Shown here one piece after another: positions 7,041 through 14,337 of a DNA stretch of 17,794 nt. Each line of letters begins with the position of its first letter. The first letter of the stretch is position 1. Origin of the DNA: an uncultured Pseudomonadota bacterium (GTDB taxonomy: Bacteria; Desulfobacterota_B; Binatia; UBA9968); contig CAMLCX010000036.1 of the NCBI GenBank assembly GCA_946478635.1, positions 1-17,794 on the forward strand, given 5' to 3'. The notes below the pieces were generated by a model. The model was not told the DNA's origin and did no database searches. It saw only the letters and a list, made by a program, of their open reading frames with translations. Made by a program: the position numbers and the translations under genes.

Positions 7041-8018
7041 ATGTCAAAGAACACTGCTCCAAGCGACCGTTGTGCCATCATCCTGGCCGCAGGCGACGGA
7101 CTTCGGCTCCGCTCGTTTGTCGAGAGGCTCCGCGGCGACGCTTTGCCGAAACAATACGTGCAATTCTTCGGGGCGCGCTCGCTGCTGCAGAGCACCTTCG
7201 CGCGAGCCCGCAGATTATTTCCGCGCCAGCGCATCTTCACGGTGGTCAACCACAGTCACTTCGCCTTTGCCGAAGTTAACCGCCAGCTCGCCACCCAGGC
7301 GGAAACGCAGCTTGTGATTCAACCGAGCAATCGTGAAACCGCGCTCGGCTTGTTACTGCCTCTGGCCCATGTCCTTGAGGGTCGCGCGGATGCGAGCGTA
7401 GCGGTCTTTCCGGCCGATCATTTCGTTTCGGACGATGACCTGTTCATGACGTATGTCGATGCCGCGTTCGACATCGTCGAAGACGACACGGATAAATTCG
7501 TGTTGCTGGGGGTTCCGCCAAGCGCCGTTGTGTGCGACTACGGTTATATCGTTGCCGGCGATTGCTCCCGCCACCCGTTTGCCGGCGGCGCGCGGAGGGT
7601 CAGCCGTTTTGTCGAAAAGCCCACACCCGGCACCGCCCGGGAGATCGTCGAGAGCGGCGGCCTGTGGAATACCCTGGTCATGGTATTTAGCGCCCGCGCT
7701 TTTCTTCGCTGCGTGCGCGCGATCCATGCGGAGCTCTATGACTGTTTCCAGCGCATTTGCGACGCTCTCGGTCGGCGCCGTTCAGTGGACGCCATCAGCG
7801 AGATTTATGCATCGGCGCCGCCGGTTGATCTCTCAAAGGGTATCCTCGAACAGGTGCCGAAGCGTTTTCCATCGCGGCTTCTCGTCCTGCCGGTGCGAGA
7901 CGTTTACTGGTGCGACTGCGGCTCGGAGGAGCGCATGGTTAAACTTCTGAGCCGCGCCGCGCAGGATCCCGAGTCTCCGGACAAACCCACCCATCGGCAG
8001 CTCGCGCAAGGGAGCTAA
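7041..8018 (+). CDS. Sugar-phosphate nucleotidyltransferase (mannose-1-P guanylyltransferase-like)
   Basis: A 325-aa enzyme of the NTP-transferase fold that should join a sugar 1-phosphate to a nucleotide, most likely GDP-mannose synthesis, in the cytosol. The N-terminal nucleotide loop is AIILAAGDGLRL (residues 12-23), a variant of the usual LAGGxGTRL with Leu for Thr. The sugar/nucleotide motif PKQY is at 36-39, PADH at 124-127 and FVEKP plus WNTLVMVF in the second half. PKQ(F/Y) and PADH fit the mannose-1-phosphate guanylyltransferase branch better than glucose-1-phosphate enzymes, but the bimetal PMI/GMP C-terminal domain is absent. The frame stays open to GTG 6978; ATG 7041 is chosen because the conserved domain starts directly after it. 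The universal stress gene starts 4 bases after its stop, so the two are coupled. Substrate specificity is inferred. Confidence 0.75.
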   Translation: MSKNTAPSDRCAIILAAGDGLRLRSFVERLRGDALPKQYVQFFGARSLLQSTFARARRLFPRQRIFTVVNHSHFAFAEVNRQLATQAETQLVIQPSNRETALGLLLPLAHVLEGRADASVAVFPADHFVSDDDLFMTYVDAAFDIVEDDTDKFVLLGVPPSAVVCDYGYIVAGDCSRHPFAGGARRVSRFVEKPTPGTAREIVESGGLWNTLVMVFSARAFLRCVRAIHAELYDCFQRICDALGRRRSVDAISEIYASAPPVDLSKGILEQVPKRFPSRLLVLPVRDVYWCDCGSEERMVKLLSRAAQDPESPDKPTHRQLAQGS

Positions 8019-8022
8019 ATTT

Positions 8023-8991
8023 ATGCCAGCGGCTGTTCACTATCTGGAGGATCCCCGAGCGCGTCATTTGGAGCGGATCATCGTCGGCCACGATCTCAAC
8101 GCCGGCGGGGCGGCGGCTTTGGCATCCGCGCTGGTTTTGGCTCGGCAATCCGCCGCTTCGATTCACTTGGTCCATACCGTCGATCCGCGCGGTCCCGCAG
8201 CGCACTGCTCTTGCTTGGACAAGTGCGCATGTTCCATTGAAGAGCGGGTGGCGGGAGCCGGCATGGATCTCGAAGACGTCATCGAGCGCCGGATCGATTG
8301 CCAGCCTCGGATCGATTACGAGGTGCGTGTCGGCAAACCGTATCACGAGATCATGCTCGCTGCCTGCGCATGGCACGCCGATCTGATCGTCGTCGGCGCA
8401 CCGCGCTACAAATCTTTTAATCTGCGTAGCGGCACAGCCGAGCGTCTGGCACGAAAAGCTTTTGCGCCGGTGCTGGTGACTCCCCGGCGGCTGACAAGCA
8501 TGCCCGAACGATTCTTGATCGCGACGGATTTTTCGCCCGCCGCGCAGCATGCGGCCCAGGCTGGAATCGCCCTGGCAAAAAGCCTCGGAGTGCGGATTTT
8601 TTTCTTGCACGTCTTGGATCCGACGCCTTGGTACGGCTACGGATCCGATCAGAAAACTTTGGCGCTGATGATGATCCCCGGGCTCACTGAGGAGGATATC
8701 GTAAATGATCGGATGGTCTTCTTGAAAAGCCTCCCGCTGGATTCCCTGGCATGGGAGTTTCACACCGTCGAAGGCCCGCCGGCCTCCAGGATTTTGCAAC
8801 ATGCCGAAGAAATCCGTGCCGATCTCATCATCATGGGTGCGCACGGACGAGCGGCATTGGAGCACTTGCTCCTCGGCAGTGTCAAACGAGCGGTTCTGCG
8901 CAAAGCGGCCACAGCCGTATTGACCATTGGACGCGCAGCTCGACCATTCCACTTGCCGCAGGTCATCGCCAAAAAACGGATGTACCGATGA
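8023..8991 (+). CDS. Tandem-domain universal stress protein
   Basis: A 322-aa protein with two UspA domains, likely cytosolic and involved in stress survival. Domain 1 (about residues 15-155) begins RIIVGHDLN and ends PVLVTP; its nucleotide loop is degenerate (GAPRYKSFNLRSGT, with the second Gly replaced by Arg). Domain 2 (about 160-310) begins RFLIATDFSPAA and keeps the full ATP-binding pattern G-x2-G-x9-G-S at G272, G275, G285 and S286 (GAHGRAALEHLLLGS). So probably only domain 2 binds ATP. Domain 1 has an unusual insertion H61-C62-S-C64-x3-C68-A-C70 that could bind a metal or react to oxidants. The start ATG 8023 has GGGAG overlapping the end of the upstream gene, which it follows by 4 bases. 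The pairing with a sugar-nucleotide enzyme suggests a role in envelope or polysaccharide stress, which is inference. Confidence 0.9.
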   Translation: MPAAVHYLEDPRARHLERIIVGHDLNAGGAAALASALVLARQSAASIHLVHTVDPRGPAAHCSCLDKCACSIEERVAGAGMDLEDVIERRIDCQPRIDYEVRVGKPYHEIMLAACAWHADLIVVGAPRYKSFNLRSGTAERLARKAFAPVLVTPRRLTSMPERFLIATDFSPAAQHAAQAGIALAKSLGVRIFFLHVLDPTPWYGYGSDQKTLALMMIPGLTEEDIVNDRMVFLKSLPLDSLAWEFHTVEGPPASRILQHAEEIRADLIIMGAHGRAALEHLLLGSVKRAVLRKAATAVLTIGRAARPFHLPQVIAKKRMYR

Positions 8992-9051
8992 TCGCGCGTC
9001 CTGCGCGTGGCACCGCGGCAGGAAGGATTTTCAACAAAGAGGAAGTCCGGG

Positions 9052-9594
9052 ATGAGCGGCAAAAGAGGTCTGACAATGATCGCGTCGGCTATCGCCCTCG
9101 GCGGTTTGCTGGCGCAGGCGGGCGCCCAGGAGCGCGCCAGCGCTGAGCTCAAAAATGCCGATGGCAAATCCGTCGGAACAGCGGACCTGCGCGAGACTCA
9201 GGGCGGCGTTCTGATCGTGTTGCGTTCGACCGCGCTCCCGCCGGGCTTGCACGCGGTTCATATTCACGCCGCCGGTCAATGCGCCGCGCCCGGATTTGCC
9301 AGCGCCGGACCGCACTTCAATCCGCTCAACCGGAAACATGGGCTGAAAAACAGCGACGGGCCCCACGCCGGCGACCTGCCCGATATCTATGTGAACAAAG
9401 ACGGCACCGCGCGTTATGAAGTCTTGATCGAGAGCGTCACGCTCCAACCCGGACAGCTGTCGATCTTTGATTCCGGCGCCAAGTCGATCGTCGTCCACGC
9501 CACAGCCGATGACAACCTCACCGATCCGTCCGGCAACTCCGGCGACCGCATCGCTTGCGGCGTGATCACCAAGGCGCGCACGAAAGGCAAATAG
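9052..9594 (+). CDS. sodC: Periplasmic Cu/Zn superoxide dismutase
   Basis: A 180-aa enzyme that turns superoxide into hydrogen peroxide and oxygen outside the cytoplasm. Residues 1-26 are a Sec signal peptide (KR near the start, hydrophobic IASAIALGGLLAQAGA). Metal ligands are visible: H70 and H72 in HAVHIHAAG, H88 in GPHFNP, H96 (HG), H105 and D108 in GPHAGDLPD, and H149 in VVHATADD. The family's disulfide can form between C77 (GQC) and C169 (IACGVI). All ligands are present, so the enzyme should be active. ATG 9052 is chosen, with GAGGAAG upstream; an ATG at 9076 also has AAGAGG ahead of it but would cut the Lys/Arg part of the signal peptide. The gene starts 60 bases after the stress protein on the same strand, so an oxidative-stress operon of nucleotidyltransferase, Usp and sodC is possible. 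Confidence 0.95.
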   Translation: MSGKRGLTMIASAIALGGLLAQAGAQERASAELKNADGKSVGTADLRETQGGVLIVLRSTALPPGLHAVHIHAAGQCAAPGFASAGPHFNPLNRKHGLKNSDGPHAGDLPDIYVNKDGTARYEVLIESVTLQPGQLSIFDSGAKSIVVHATADDNLTDPSGNSGDRIACGVITKARTKGK

Positions 9595-9840
9595 CCAGCG
9601 CCGGCACGAGCGCGCCCGACTCAATGATCTTACTTGCAGCTCGCTGCGGCGGCATTGGACGCTCATGTTCCCGAACTTATGGCTCTTCATGCTTCTCGCC
9701 GCGCGCTGGCCGATTTCGTTCCTGCTCGCGGCTTTGCGCGGCTCGGTCCCTAATCGCGCCGTCGAATTTCGGGTCTTGCGCAGGATCAAAGCAAGCCGGC
9801 GCCGCGCCGGGGCCGGGATCATCCAGCCTTTGCTTTCCCG

Positions 9841-11637
9841 CTACTTGATGAAGTATTGCCGTTCGAAATTTTTCATGTGACCGGCCTTATAGTAGTCCGC
9901 CAGCCAGCTGTCATCTTTTGCCAATCGCAGGGGCTCCTCGGCGTCGGCATCCGCCAGCGCGGCCCGGAAATGAAAGTGATCGATGAGCCGGATCGCCTCG
10001 ACGGCAAAAGCCGTGGCCACATCCTTGTCGAAGATGGCGAGCAGATTGTCGCCGTTTTGTTGCTCGCCCAGCAGCGCCAGGTTTGACGATCCGCAATAGA
10101 CTACGGCATCTTTGCTCTTGAAATCCATGACCACAAACTTGTGATGTATTTTGTGGGCGGCGGTGCCGATTTCCTTGTTGAAAGGCTTGGGCAGATTTTT
10201 TTGCAGTTTTGTCGTCAAGACCAATTTACCCCGCTTTGACGCCGGCTTGAACACCACGACGCCGTCGTACTTATCGGTGATGCCGTAGCTGAAAATGCCG
10301 TCGTCCTTGTGAATCTCTCTCAGCGTGGCGACGATCGGTCCCGAAGTATTCGATTCAAGGCCCATGACCGCGAAGAGCACCGATTCCTTGGCGTCCTTGA
10401 TCGCCTTGTTCATGTTATCGAGAATTGAGGTGGCGGAAGTTTTGTTGTGCGGCGCAAACGAAATCGTCAATTTCGGCACGGACGGCTGCTTGAATTGAAA
10501 TTCCTGCTTGAACAAGTCCTGCGCCGTGAGCGCGGTGATCTTGGGCTTCGCCGGATCGGCAAGAAATACGAAGGACGCATTGAAGATCTGCTGGTACTTG
10601 GCCGCAATCACTTTGTCGTCGATGATGATCAGGTGATTGGCGTTGATGTAGAGTCCGTTGACCGCGAAATTGGTCGAACCGGTGAGAACCTTTACGGGAA
10701 TATTGTTCTTTTTGATGACGAAGGTTTTTTGATGCGCCTGGCGGCTGTATTTTCCTCTGACGATCGCAGCGGCTCCGGTGGCGGCAACCCTGAAGGCCTG
10801 CTCGAACGCATCTTCCGGACTCTTCTTGCCGTCCGCGGAGACGTGCGACGCGCTATTGTCGAGGATCACTCTGATGCGTCCGGCGGCCGCGAGCGCCAGC
10901 AGCCGTTTTGCAAAATCGGGCTCGTCGAGGTCATAGGCAAAAACATCGACCGTCATGGCCGGGTCGGCAATGATTTCATCGAGCGTATTGAATAGCAGGT
11001 CATGGGCCTGCCAGCCCATCCATTCGTACTGATCTTTATAGGAGTATTTCTTGCCGCCCACGGGTTTGAGCGCCTTCGGATAGGTGCCGCTGGTTTCGGC
11101 GGTGTCGAATAAAAGCTCGTCACCGTCCGGTCGTATCGAAGTGTCGTTGCCGAACCTTCTGGCGTACGCCTGCGAGATCATGAATCCCCGGGTAAAGCCG
11201 ATCTTGAACTTTCCCTTGGTGAAGGGCTCCACGGCCATTTTTATTTCCACGGTGAGATCGGCGTCGAGCGGCGCCAATTTGTTATCGGCCATGTAGCGCG
11301 GCGTCACTCGATAGGTATAGGTGCCGAATTCCTCCTTGGCGTCGAAACTCGATGTCGGAACGTGGAGCCAGCGAAATTTCTGGAACGGCGCTTTGTTCGA
11401 AGGCGTGCTGACCTCGGCCAGTTTCGCCGCGTTCGCGTTGTTGTTAGTCAGCGGCTCATCGAAGGATAACCGGTTAAAGAGAAAAAAAGCCTTGTTGGCG
11501 GGCGTGACGCATTGAATCGAAAAGCCGACGCAGTCCTTGGTTTTTGCTTCGGCGAGGTCGAAGCAAAGCATGGTCATCGCATCGCCCTTGTAGGCCCTGA
11601 CTTTGAGCCCGTTCTTGGATGCCAGTTTGGACGCCAT
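9841..11637 (-). CDS. Two-HKD phospholipase D-superfamily protein
   Basis: A 598-aa protein with two phospholipase D-type catalytic motifs. Motif 1 is H302-Q-K304 followed by GSTN at 320-323; the Asp of the classical HxKx4D is replaced by Lys (position 309). Motif 2 is H498-H-K500-x4-D505 with GSSN at 516-519, complete. Residues 1-180 form an N-terminal part of unknown fold with strand-like segments and a Thr/Tyr-rich TYTYRVTP stretch. There is no signal peptide and no membrane segment, so it is probably cytosolic or exported by a non-Sec route. Superfamily members hydrolyse phospholipids or cut nucleic acid through a phosphohistidine; nothing here decides the substrate. ATG 11637 follows AGGGGGTGC. 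It stands alone and converges on sodC, with no immunity gene, tox-VgrG-like gene or defence partner next to it. Confidence 0.85.
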   Translation of the reverse strand: MASKLASKNGLKVRAYKGDAMTMLCFDLAEAKTKDCVGFSIQCVTPANKAFFLFNRLSFDEPLTNNNANAAKLAEVSTPSNKAPFQKFRWLHVPTSSFDAKEEFGTYTYRVTPRYMADNKLAPLDADLTVEIKMAVEPFTKGKFKIGFTRGFMISQAYARRFGNDTSIRPDGDELLFDTAETSGTYPKALKPVGGKKYSYKDQYEWMGWQAHDLLFNTLDEIIADPAMTVDVFAYDLDEPDFAKRLLALAAAGRIRVILDNSASHVSADGKKSPEDAFEQAFRVAATGAAAIVRGKYSRQAHQKTFVIKKNNIPVKVLTGSTNFAVNGLYINANHLIIIDDKVIAAKYQQIFNASFVFLADPAKPKITALTAQDLFKQEFQFKQPSVPKLTISFAPHNKTSATSILDNMNKAIKDAKESVLFAVMGLESNTSGPIVATLREIHKDDGIFSYGITDKYDGVVVFKPASKRGKLVLTTKLQKNLPKPFNKEIGTAAHKIHHKFVVMDFKSKDAVVYCGSSNLALLGEQQNGDNLLAIFDKDVATAFAVEAIRLIDHFHFRAALADADAEEPLRLAKDDSWLADYYKAGHMKNFERQYFIK

Positions 11638-11793
11638 AAAATTTGCACCCCCTATTGGCCAACCATTTAGCCTTTTAGGCGAATCAAGTCCAATCAGAAA
11701 TTCTTATAATGTGAAACTTCATGACAGGAGTAGCCGGGAATGCGCGCCAGGATTGAGAATGGGATGGATCCCAACCGTCGCATAAATTTTCTA

Positions 11794-11823
11794 ATGACAA
11801 CCAGCGCGTCCCTCGGCTATATT
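11794..11823 (+). promoter_or_regulatory. Candidate sigma-70 promoter for small membrane genes
   Basis: ATGACA (11794-11799, five of six bases of the -35 consensus), an 18-base gap, then TATATT (11818-11823, five of six of the -10). The predicted transcript starts near 11830, about 57 bases before the GTG at 11887. A perfect TATAAT at 11705-11710 lies further upstream but has no matching -35. Confidence 0.4.
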
Positions 11824-11886
11824 GTCGATGTTTTTCACAAACGCGTTTGCGCGGGCGCCGCTTGATGACCCGGCCTGTATGGAATC

Positions 11887-12063
11887 GTGCCAAGTCTTTT
11901 GGGTAGAGTGAAAGAGTTCATTGCAGCATCCAGTGCGTCGGTTTTTGCGTCGCTTCTCTTTTTCATTCTCACCGGAATGTTGGGTGGTTTCGTGCTCTGG
12001 GGAGCCACGGGGTTCTCCGCCTCCCTCTGGCAAATACTTCGGATCATGTTTTTTTATGAATAA
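11887..12063 (+). CDS. Small single-pass or hairpin membrane protein (58 aa)
   Basis: A short reading frame of unknown function. From GTG 11887 it encodes 58 aa (VPSLLGRVKEFIAASSASVF...); GTG 11908 would give 51 aa. An amphipathic start with Arg/Lys is followed by a strong hydrophobic run (SVFASLLFFILTGMLGGFVLW) and a second half with SLWQILRIMFFYE, giving one or two membrane segments. Its TAA at 12061-12063 overlaps the ATG of the next gene by 8 bases (ATGAATAA), which argues that it is real and translationally coupled. A promoter-like site lies about 60 bases upstream. Ribosome binding sites are weak for both GTGs. I recognise no family. Confidence 0.6.
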   Translation: MPSLLGRVKEFIAASSASVFASLLFFILTGMLGGFVLWGATGFSASLWQILRIMFFYE

Positions 12064-12364
12064 GTCGCCCCTGCCCAGGGCACTGTGGCTGCCGCTGGTT
12101 CTCTATCTGATTGGGTGGCTCGCTTTATTTGCCCTCATCGCTTTGCGCCTGGATCTCATTGCTCCGCTGATCGAATATCGGAAGCTGGTCTATCTGTTCG
12201 GCCTGGCGATCTGGCACGTCTTCGTTTTCATCGCGGTGGTAAATAGGCAAGCTCGCGCGTATGTGAAAGCACTGCTGCCCCGCCGGCCGCCTCTGCCCCT
12301 CGCCGGTCTCATGTTTGGATTGGCCGCAGTCGATCTCGGACTTTTGTATGTTCTGACGACTTGA
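12056..12364 (+). CDS. Small multi-pass membrane protein (102 aa)
   Basis: An integral membrane protein of unknown function. The start ATG 12056 lies inside the end of the preceding small gene. Three predicted membrane helices: about residues 9-27 (LWLPLVLYLIGWLALFALI), 44-62 (LVYLFGLAIWHVFVFIAVV) and 82-100 (PLAGLMFGLAAVDLGLLYVL). Arg and Lys lie at the N-terminus (KSPLPR), in RKLVY and in the RQARAYVKALLPRR loop. By the positive-inside rule this loop should be cytoplasmic. No cysteine or catalytic motif is visible. It is probably co-translated with the 58-aa protein, and the two may form one membrane complex. The ABC transporter genes start 121 bases downstream on the same strand, but a link is not shown. 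Confidence 0.65.
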   Translation: MNKSPLPRALWLPLVLYLIGWLALFALIALRLDLIAPLIEYRKLVYLFGLAIWHVFVFIAVVNRQARAYVKALLPRRPPLPLAGLMFGLAAVDLGLLYVLTT

Positions 12365-12485
12365 TCCAAGCTTTGCACCCGAGTGTTCCAGCGCAGGAGA
12401 CATTGTTTCACCAGAGCGATTGCCCCAAACACGGCTTTTTTTTCATCCGAGTTGATTTAGCCCGCGTTCTTTCACAAACTGAAAT

Positions 12486-13184
12486 ATGCTCGAAGCTGCA
12501 ATCTCGCGCATCAATTCGTCGGATCGCGTCACGGCGCCGGTGATCTCCATCGCCGCTCTCACCAAGACCTACAACTCGGGCTTGCAGGCGTTAAAAGGCA
12601 TCGATCTGGAGATCCACAGGGGTGAAATCTTCGCTCTGCTCGGTCCCAATGGCGCGGGCAAAACGACGCTGATCAAGATCGTCTGCGGCATCGCTACGAG
12701 GTCGTCCGGCGCGGTGCTTGTCGACGGCCGCGATATCCAGCGCGATTACCGCACCGCGCGCTCGAAGATCGGCCTCGTACCCCAGGAACTGACCACGGAC
12801 ACCTTCGAGACGGTCTGGGCAACCGTGAGCTTCAGCCGCGGGCTGTTCGGCCGCCCGTCCAACCCCGCGCTCATCGAAAAGGTGCTGCGCGAGCTTTCGC
12901 TCTGGGACAAGCGCAACGACAAGATCATGACGCTCTCGGGGGGCATGAAGCGACGCGTGCTGATCGCCAAGGCGCTGGCGCACGAGCCGGAGATTCTTTT
13001 TCTCGACGAGCCGACGGCGGGGGTCGATGTGGAGCTGCGCCGCGACATGTGGACGCTGGTTCGGCGGCTGCGCGAAGGCGGCGTCACGATCATTTTGACG
13101 ACGCACTACATCGACGAGGCGGAGGAGATGGCGGACCGCATCGGGGTGATCCACAAGGGCGAGCTGATCGTGGTCGAAGAATAA
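12486..13184 (+). CDS. ABC-2 exporter ATPase, cut by an in-frame stop
   Basis: The 232-aa nucleotide-binding domain of an ABC-2-type exporter that powers the permease downstream. Visible motifs: Walker [10 protein letters not shown] at 53-61, the Q loop in VPQELTTD, signature LSGGMKRR from residue 150, Walker [10 protein letters not shown] (D174, E175), and switch H207 in [14 protein letters not shown]. The core is complete for ATP binding and hydrolysis. It ends [10 protein letters not shown] then TAA at 13182-13184. Relatives of this class continue for about 80-90 more residues, and the next reading frame, in the same frame three bases on, is exactly that tail. One base change (AAA to TAA) would explain the split. 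The start ATG 12486 has no clear ribosome binding site; GTG 12540, just before [10 protein letters not shown], is an alternative. See 13188-13457. Confidence 0.85.
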   Translation: MLEAAISRINSSDRVTAPVISIAALTKTYNSGLQALKGIDLEIHRGEIFALLGPNGAGKTTLIKIVCGIATRSSGAVLVDGRDIQRDYRTARSKIGLVPQELTTDTFETVWATVSFSRGLFGRPSNPALIEKVLRELSLWDKRNDKIMTLSGGMKRRVLIAKALAHEPEILFLDEPTAGVDVELRRDMWTLVRRLREGGVTIILTTHYIDEAEEMADRIGVIHKGELIVVEE

Positions 13185-13187
13185 ACC

Positions 13188-13457
13188 GTGCTGATGAAAA
13201 AACTCGGCAAAAAACAGCTGACGCTCAATCTGATCGAGCCGCTGGCTGCGATACCGCCCGAGCTCAGCAACTGGCACCTGGCGCTCAAGGCGTCGGGACA
13301 CGAGCTCGAGTACACCTTCGACACCAAAGAGGAGCACAGCGGTGTTTCCACCCTGCTTCAGCGCTTGAACGAGCTGGGAATCCGCTTCAAGGACCTCAAC
13401 ACACAGCAGAGCTCCCTCGAAGACATCTTCGTGAGCCTGGTGAGCGAACGCCCATGA
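13188..13457 (+). CDS. Detached C-terminal domain of the ABC ATPase
   Basis: An 89-aa frame beginning at GTG 13188, in frame with the ATPase that stops at 13184. The sequence ([15 protein letters not shown], then [20 protein letters not shown], then [15 protein letters not shown]) is the usual C-terminal domain of DrrA/YadG-like ABC-2 ATPases, ending in the [10 protein letters not shown] signature, so it is not an independent gene by origin. With a Lys codon in place of the TAA the joined protein would be 323 aa, a normal family length. It could be made as a separate piece by reinitiation at the GTG 3 bases after the stop, by stop readthrough, or not at all if the stop is a real mutation or a sequence error. 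Its TGA overlaps the permease ATG by 4 bases (ATGA), a coupled arrangement. Confidence 0.75.
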   Translation: MLMKKLGKKQLTLNLIEPLAAIPPELSNWHLALKASGHELEYTFDTKEEHSGVSTLLQRLNELGIRFKDLNTQQSSLEDIFVSLVSERP

Positions 13458-14242
13458 GCAACGCGACGGAAAAGATGGCATTCAACAAGTACGCCGTGTG
13501 GGCGATCTACAAATTCGAGATGGCGCGCGCCCTGCGCACGCTTTGGCAAAGCGTCGTCGCTCCGGTGATCACCACATCGCTCTATTTCGTGGTCTTCGGC
13601 GCCGCCATCGGCTCGCGCATGAGCGAGGTGGACGGCGTCGCCTACGGCGCGTTCATCGTGCCGGGGCTGATCATGCTGTCGCTCTTCACCCAGAGCATCT
13701 TCAATGCCTCCTTTGGCATCTATTTCCCGAAGTTCACCGGCACGATTTACGAGCTGCTCTCCGCGCCGGTGTCCTATTTGGAGATCGTCCTCGGCTACGT
13801 CGGCGCCGCGGCCACCAAATCGATCCTGTTGGGAGTCATCATCCTGGCCACGGCCGCGCTGTTCGTGCCAGTCAGGATTCTCCACCCGGCCTGGATGATC
13901 GCGTTCCTGCTGCTGACGGCGACGACTTTCAGCCTGTTCGGCTTTATCATCGGCGTCTGGGCCAACGGCTTCGAGCAATTGCAGTTTATTCCCATGCTGA
14001 TCGTCACGCCGCTGACCTTTCTCGGCGGCGCGTTCTATTCCATCGACATGCTGCCGCCGGCGTGGCGCACGATCACGCTCTTCAATCCCGTGGTTTATCT
14101 GATCAGCGGTTTCCGCTGGAGCTTTTACGAATCGTCCGACGTGGGCGTGGGCCTCAGCCTGGCGATGACTCTGGTTTTTTTCCTGCTCTGCCTCGCCGTC
14201 GTGGGATGGATTTTCAAGACCGGCTACCGGCTGAAGAGTTGA
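13454..14242 (+). CDS. ABC-2 exporter permease
   Basis: A 262-aa inner-membrane subunit of an ABC-2-type exporter of the YadH/DrrB kind. A cytoplasmic N-terminal helix ([20 protein letters not shown]) leads into six predicted membrane segments: about residues 34-52, 70-90, 115-137, 142-163, 176-194 and 235-253. The conserved ABC-2 features are [20 protein letters not shown] at the start of the first segment, a [11 protein letters not shown] loop, the [16 protein letters not shown] periplasmic turn and [15 protein letters not shown]. The protein is complete. Its ATG lies in the stop of the detached ATPase tail, so it depends on translation of that frame for coupling. The substrate is unknown; relatives export drugs, polysaccharide or lipid. 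Upstream small membrane genes might supply accessory parts, but this is not shown. Confidence 0.9.
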   Translation: MSNATEKMAFNKYAVWAIYKFEMARALRTLWQSVVAPVITTSLYFVVFGAAIGSRMSEVDGVAYGAFIVPGLIMLSLFTQSIFNASFGIYFPKFTGTIYELLSAPVSYLEIVLGYVGAAATKSILLGVIILATAALFVPVRILHPAWMIAFLLLTATTFSLFGFIIGVWANGFEQLQFIPMLIVTPLTFLGGAFYSIDMLPPAWRTITLFNPVVYLISGFRWSFYESSDVGVGLSLAMTLVFFLLCLAVVGWIFKTGYRLKS

Positions 14243-14337
14243 AAGCCGGCAAAAACTCCGGAAACCGCGTTTACCCGCTGAGCTTTTGCGCCCAAACTGG
14301 AAATTTGATACGTGAGTGACGCGGATTCCGCAGTTCG

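Noticed and set aside
9665..9880. 71-aa plus-strand frame in the gap between sodC and the PLD gene
   Set aside because: No ribosome binding site, runs into the end of the convergent PLD gene, and its translation shows no domain. The 246-base gap holds only a 6-bp GC stem with a 3-base loop near 9797-9812.
9841..11637. PLD-superfamily protein as part of a defence or toxin system
   Set aside because: No helicase, protease, immunity or secretion gene is adjacent; the small membrane genes are divergent and separated by about 250 bases.
12436..12443. Run of eight T that could be a terminator for the small membrane genes
   Set aside because: No adjacent stem better than about three base pairs; the longer GTGTT/AACAC pairing would need a loop of about 40 bases.
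13049..13453. Upstream extension of the permease frame over the ATPase gene
   Set aside because: The extension is Arg/Gln-rich shadow of the ATPase; ABC-2 permease similarity starts at ATG 13454.
13358..13978. Long minus-strand frame opposite the ABC permease
   Set aside because: It lies wholly opposite a well-supported membrane protein gene and its charged translation is a typical GC-rich shadow.
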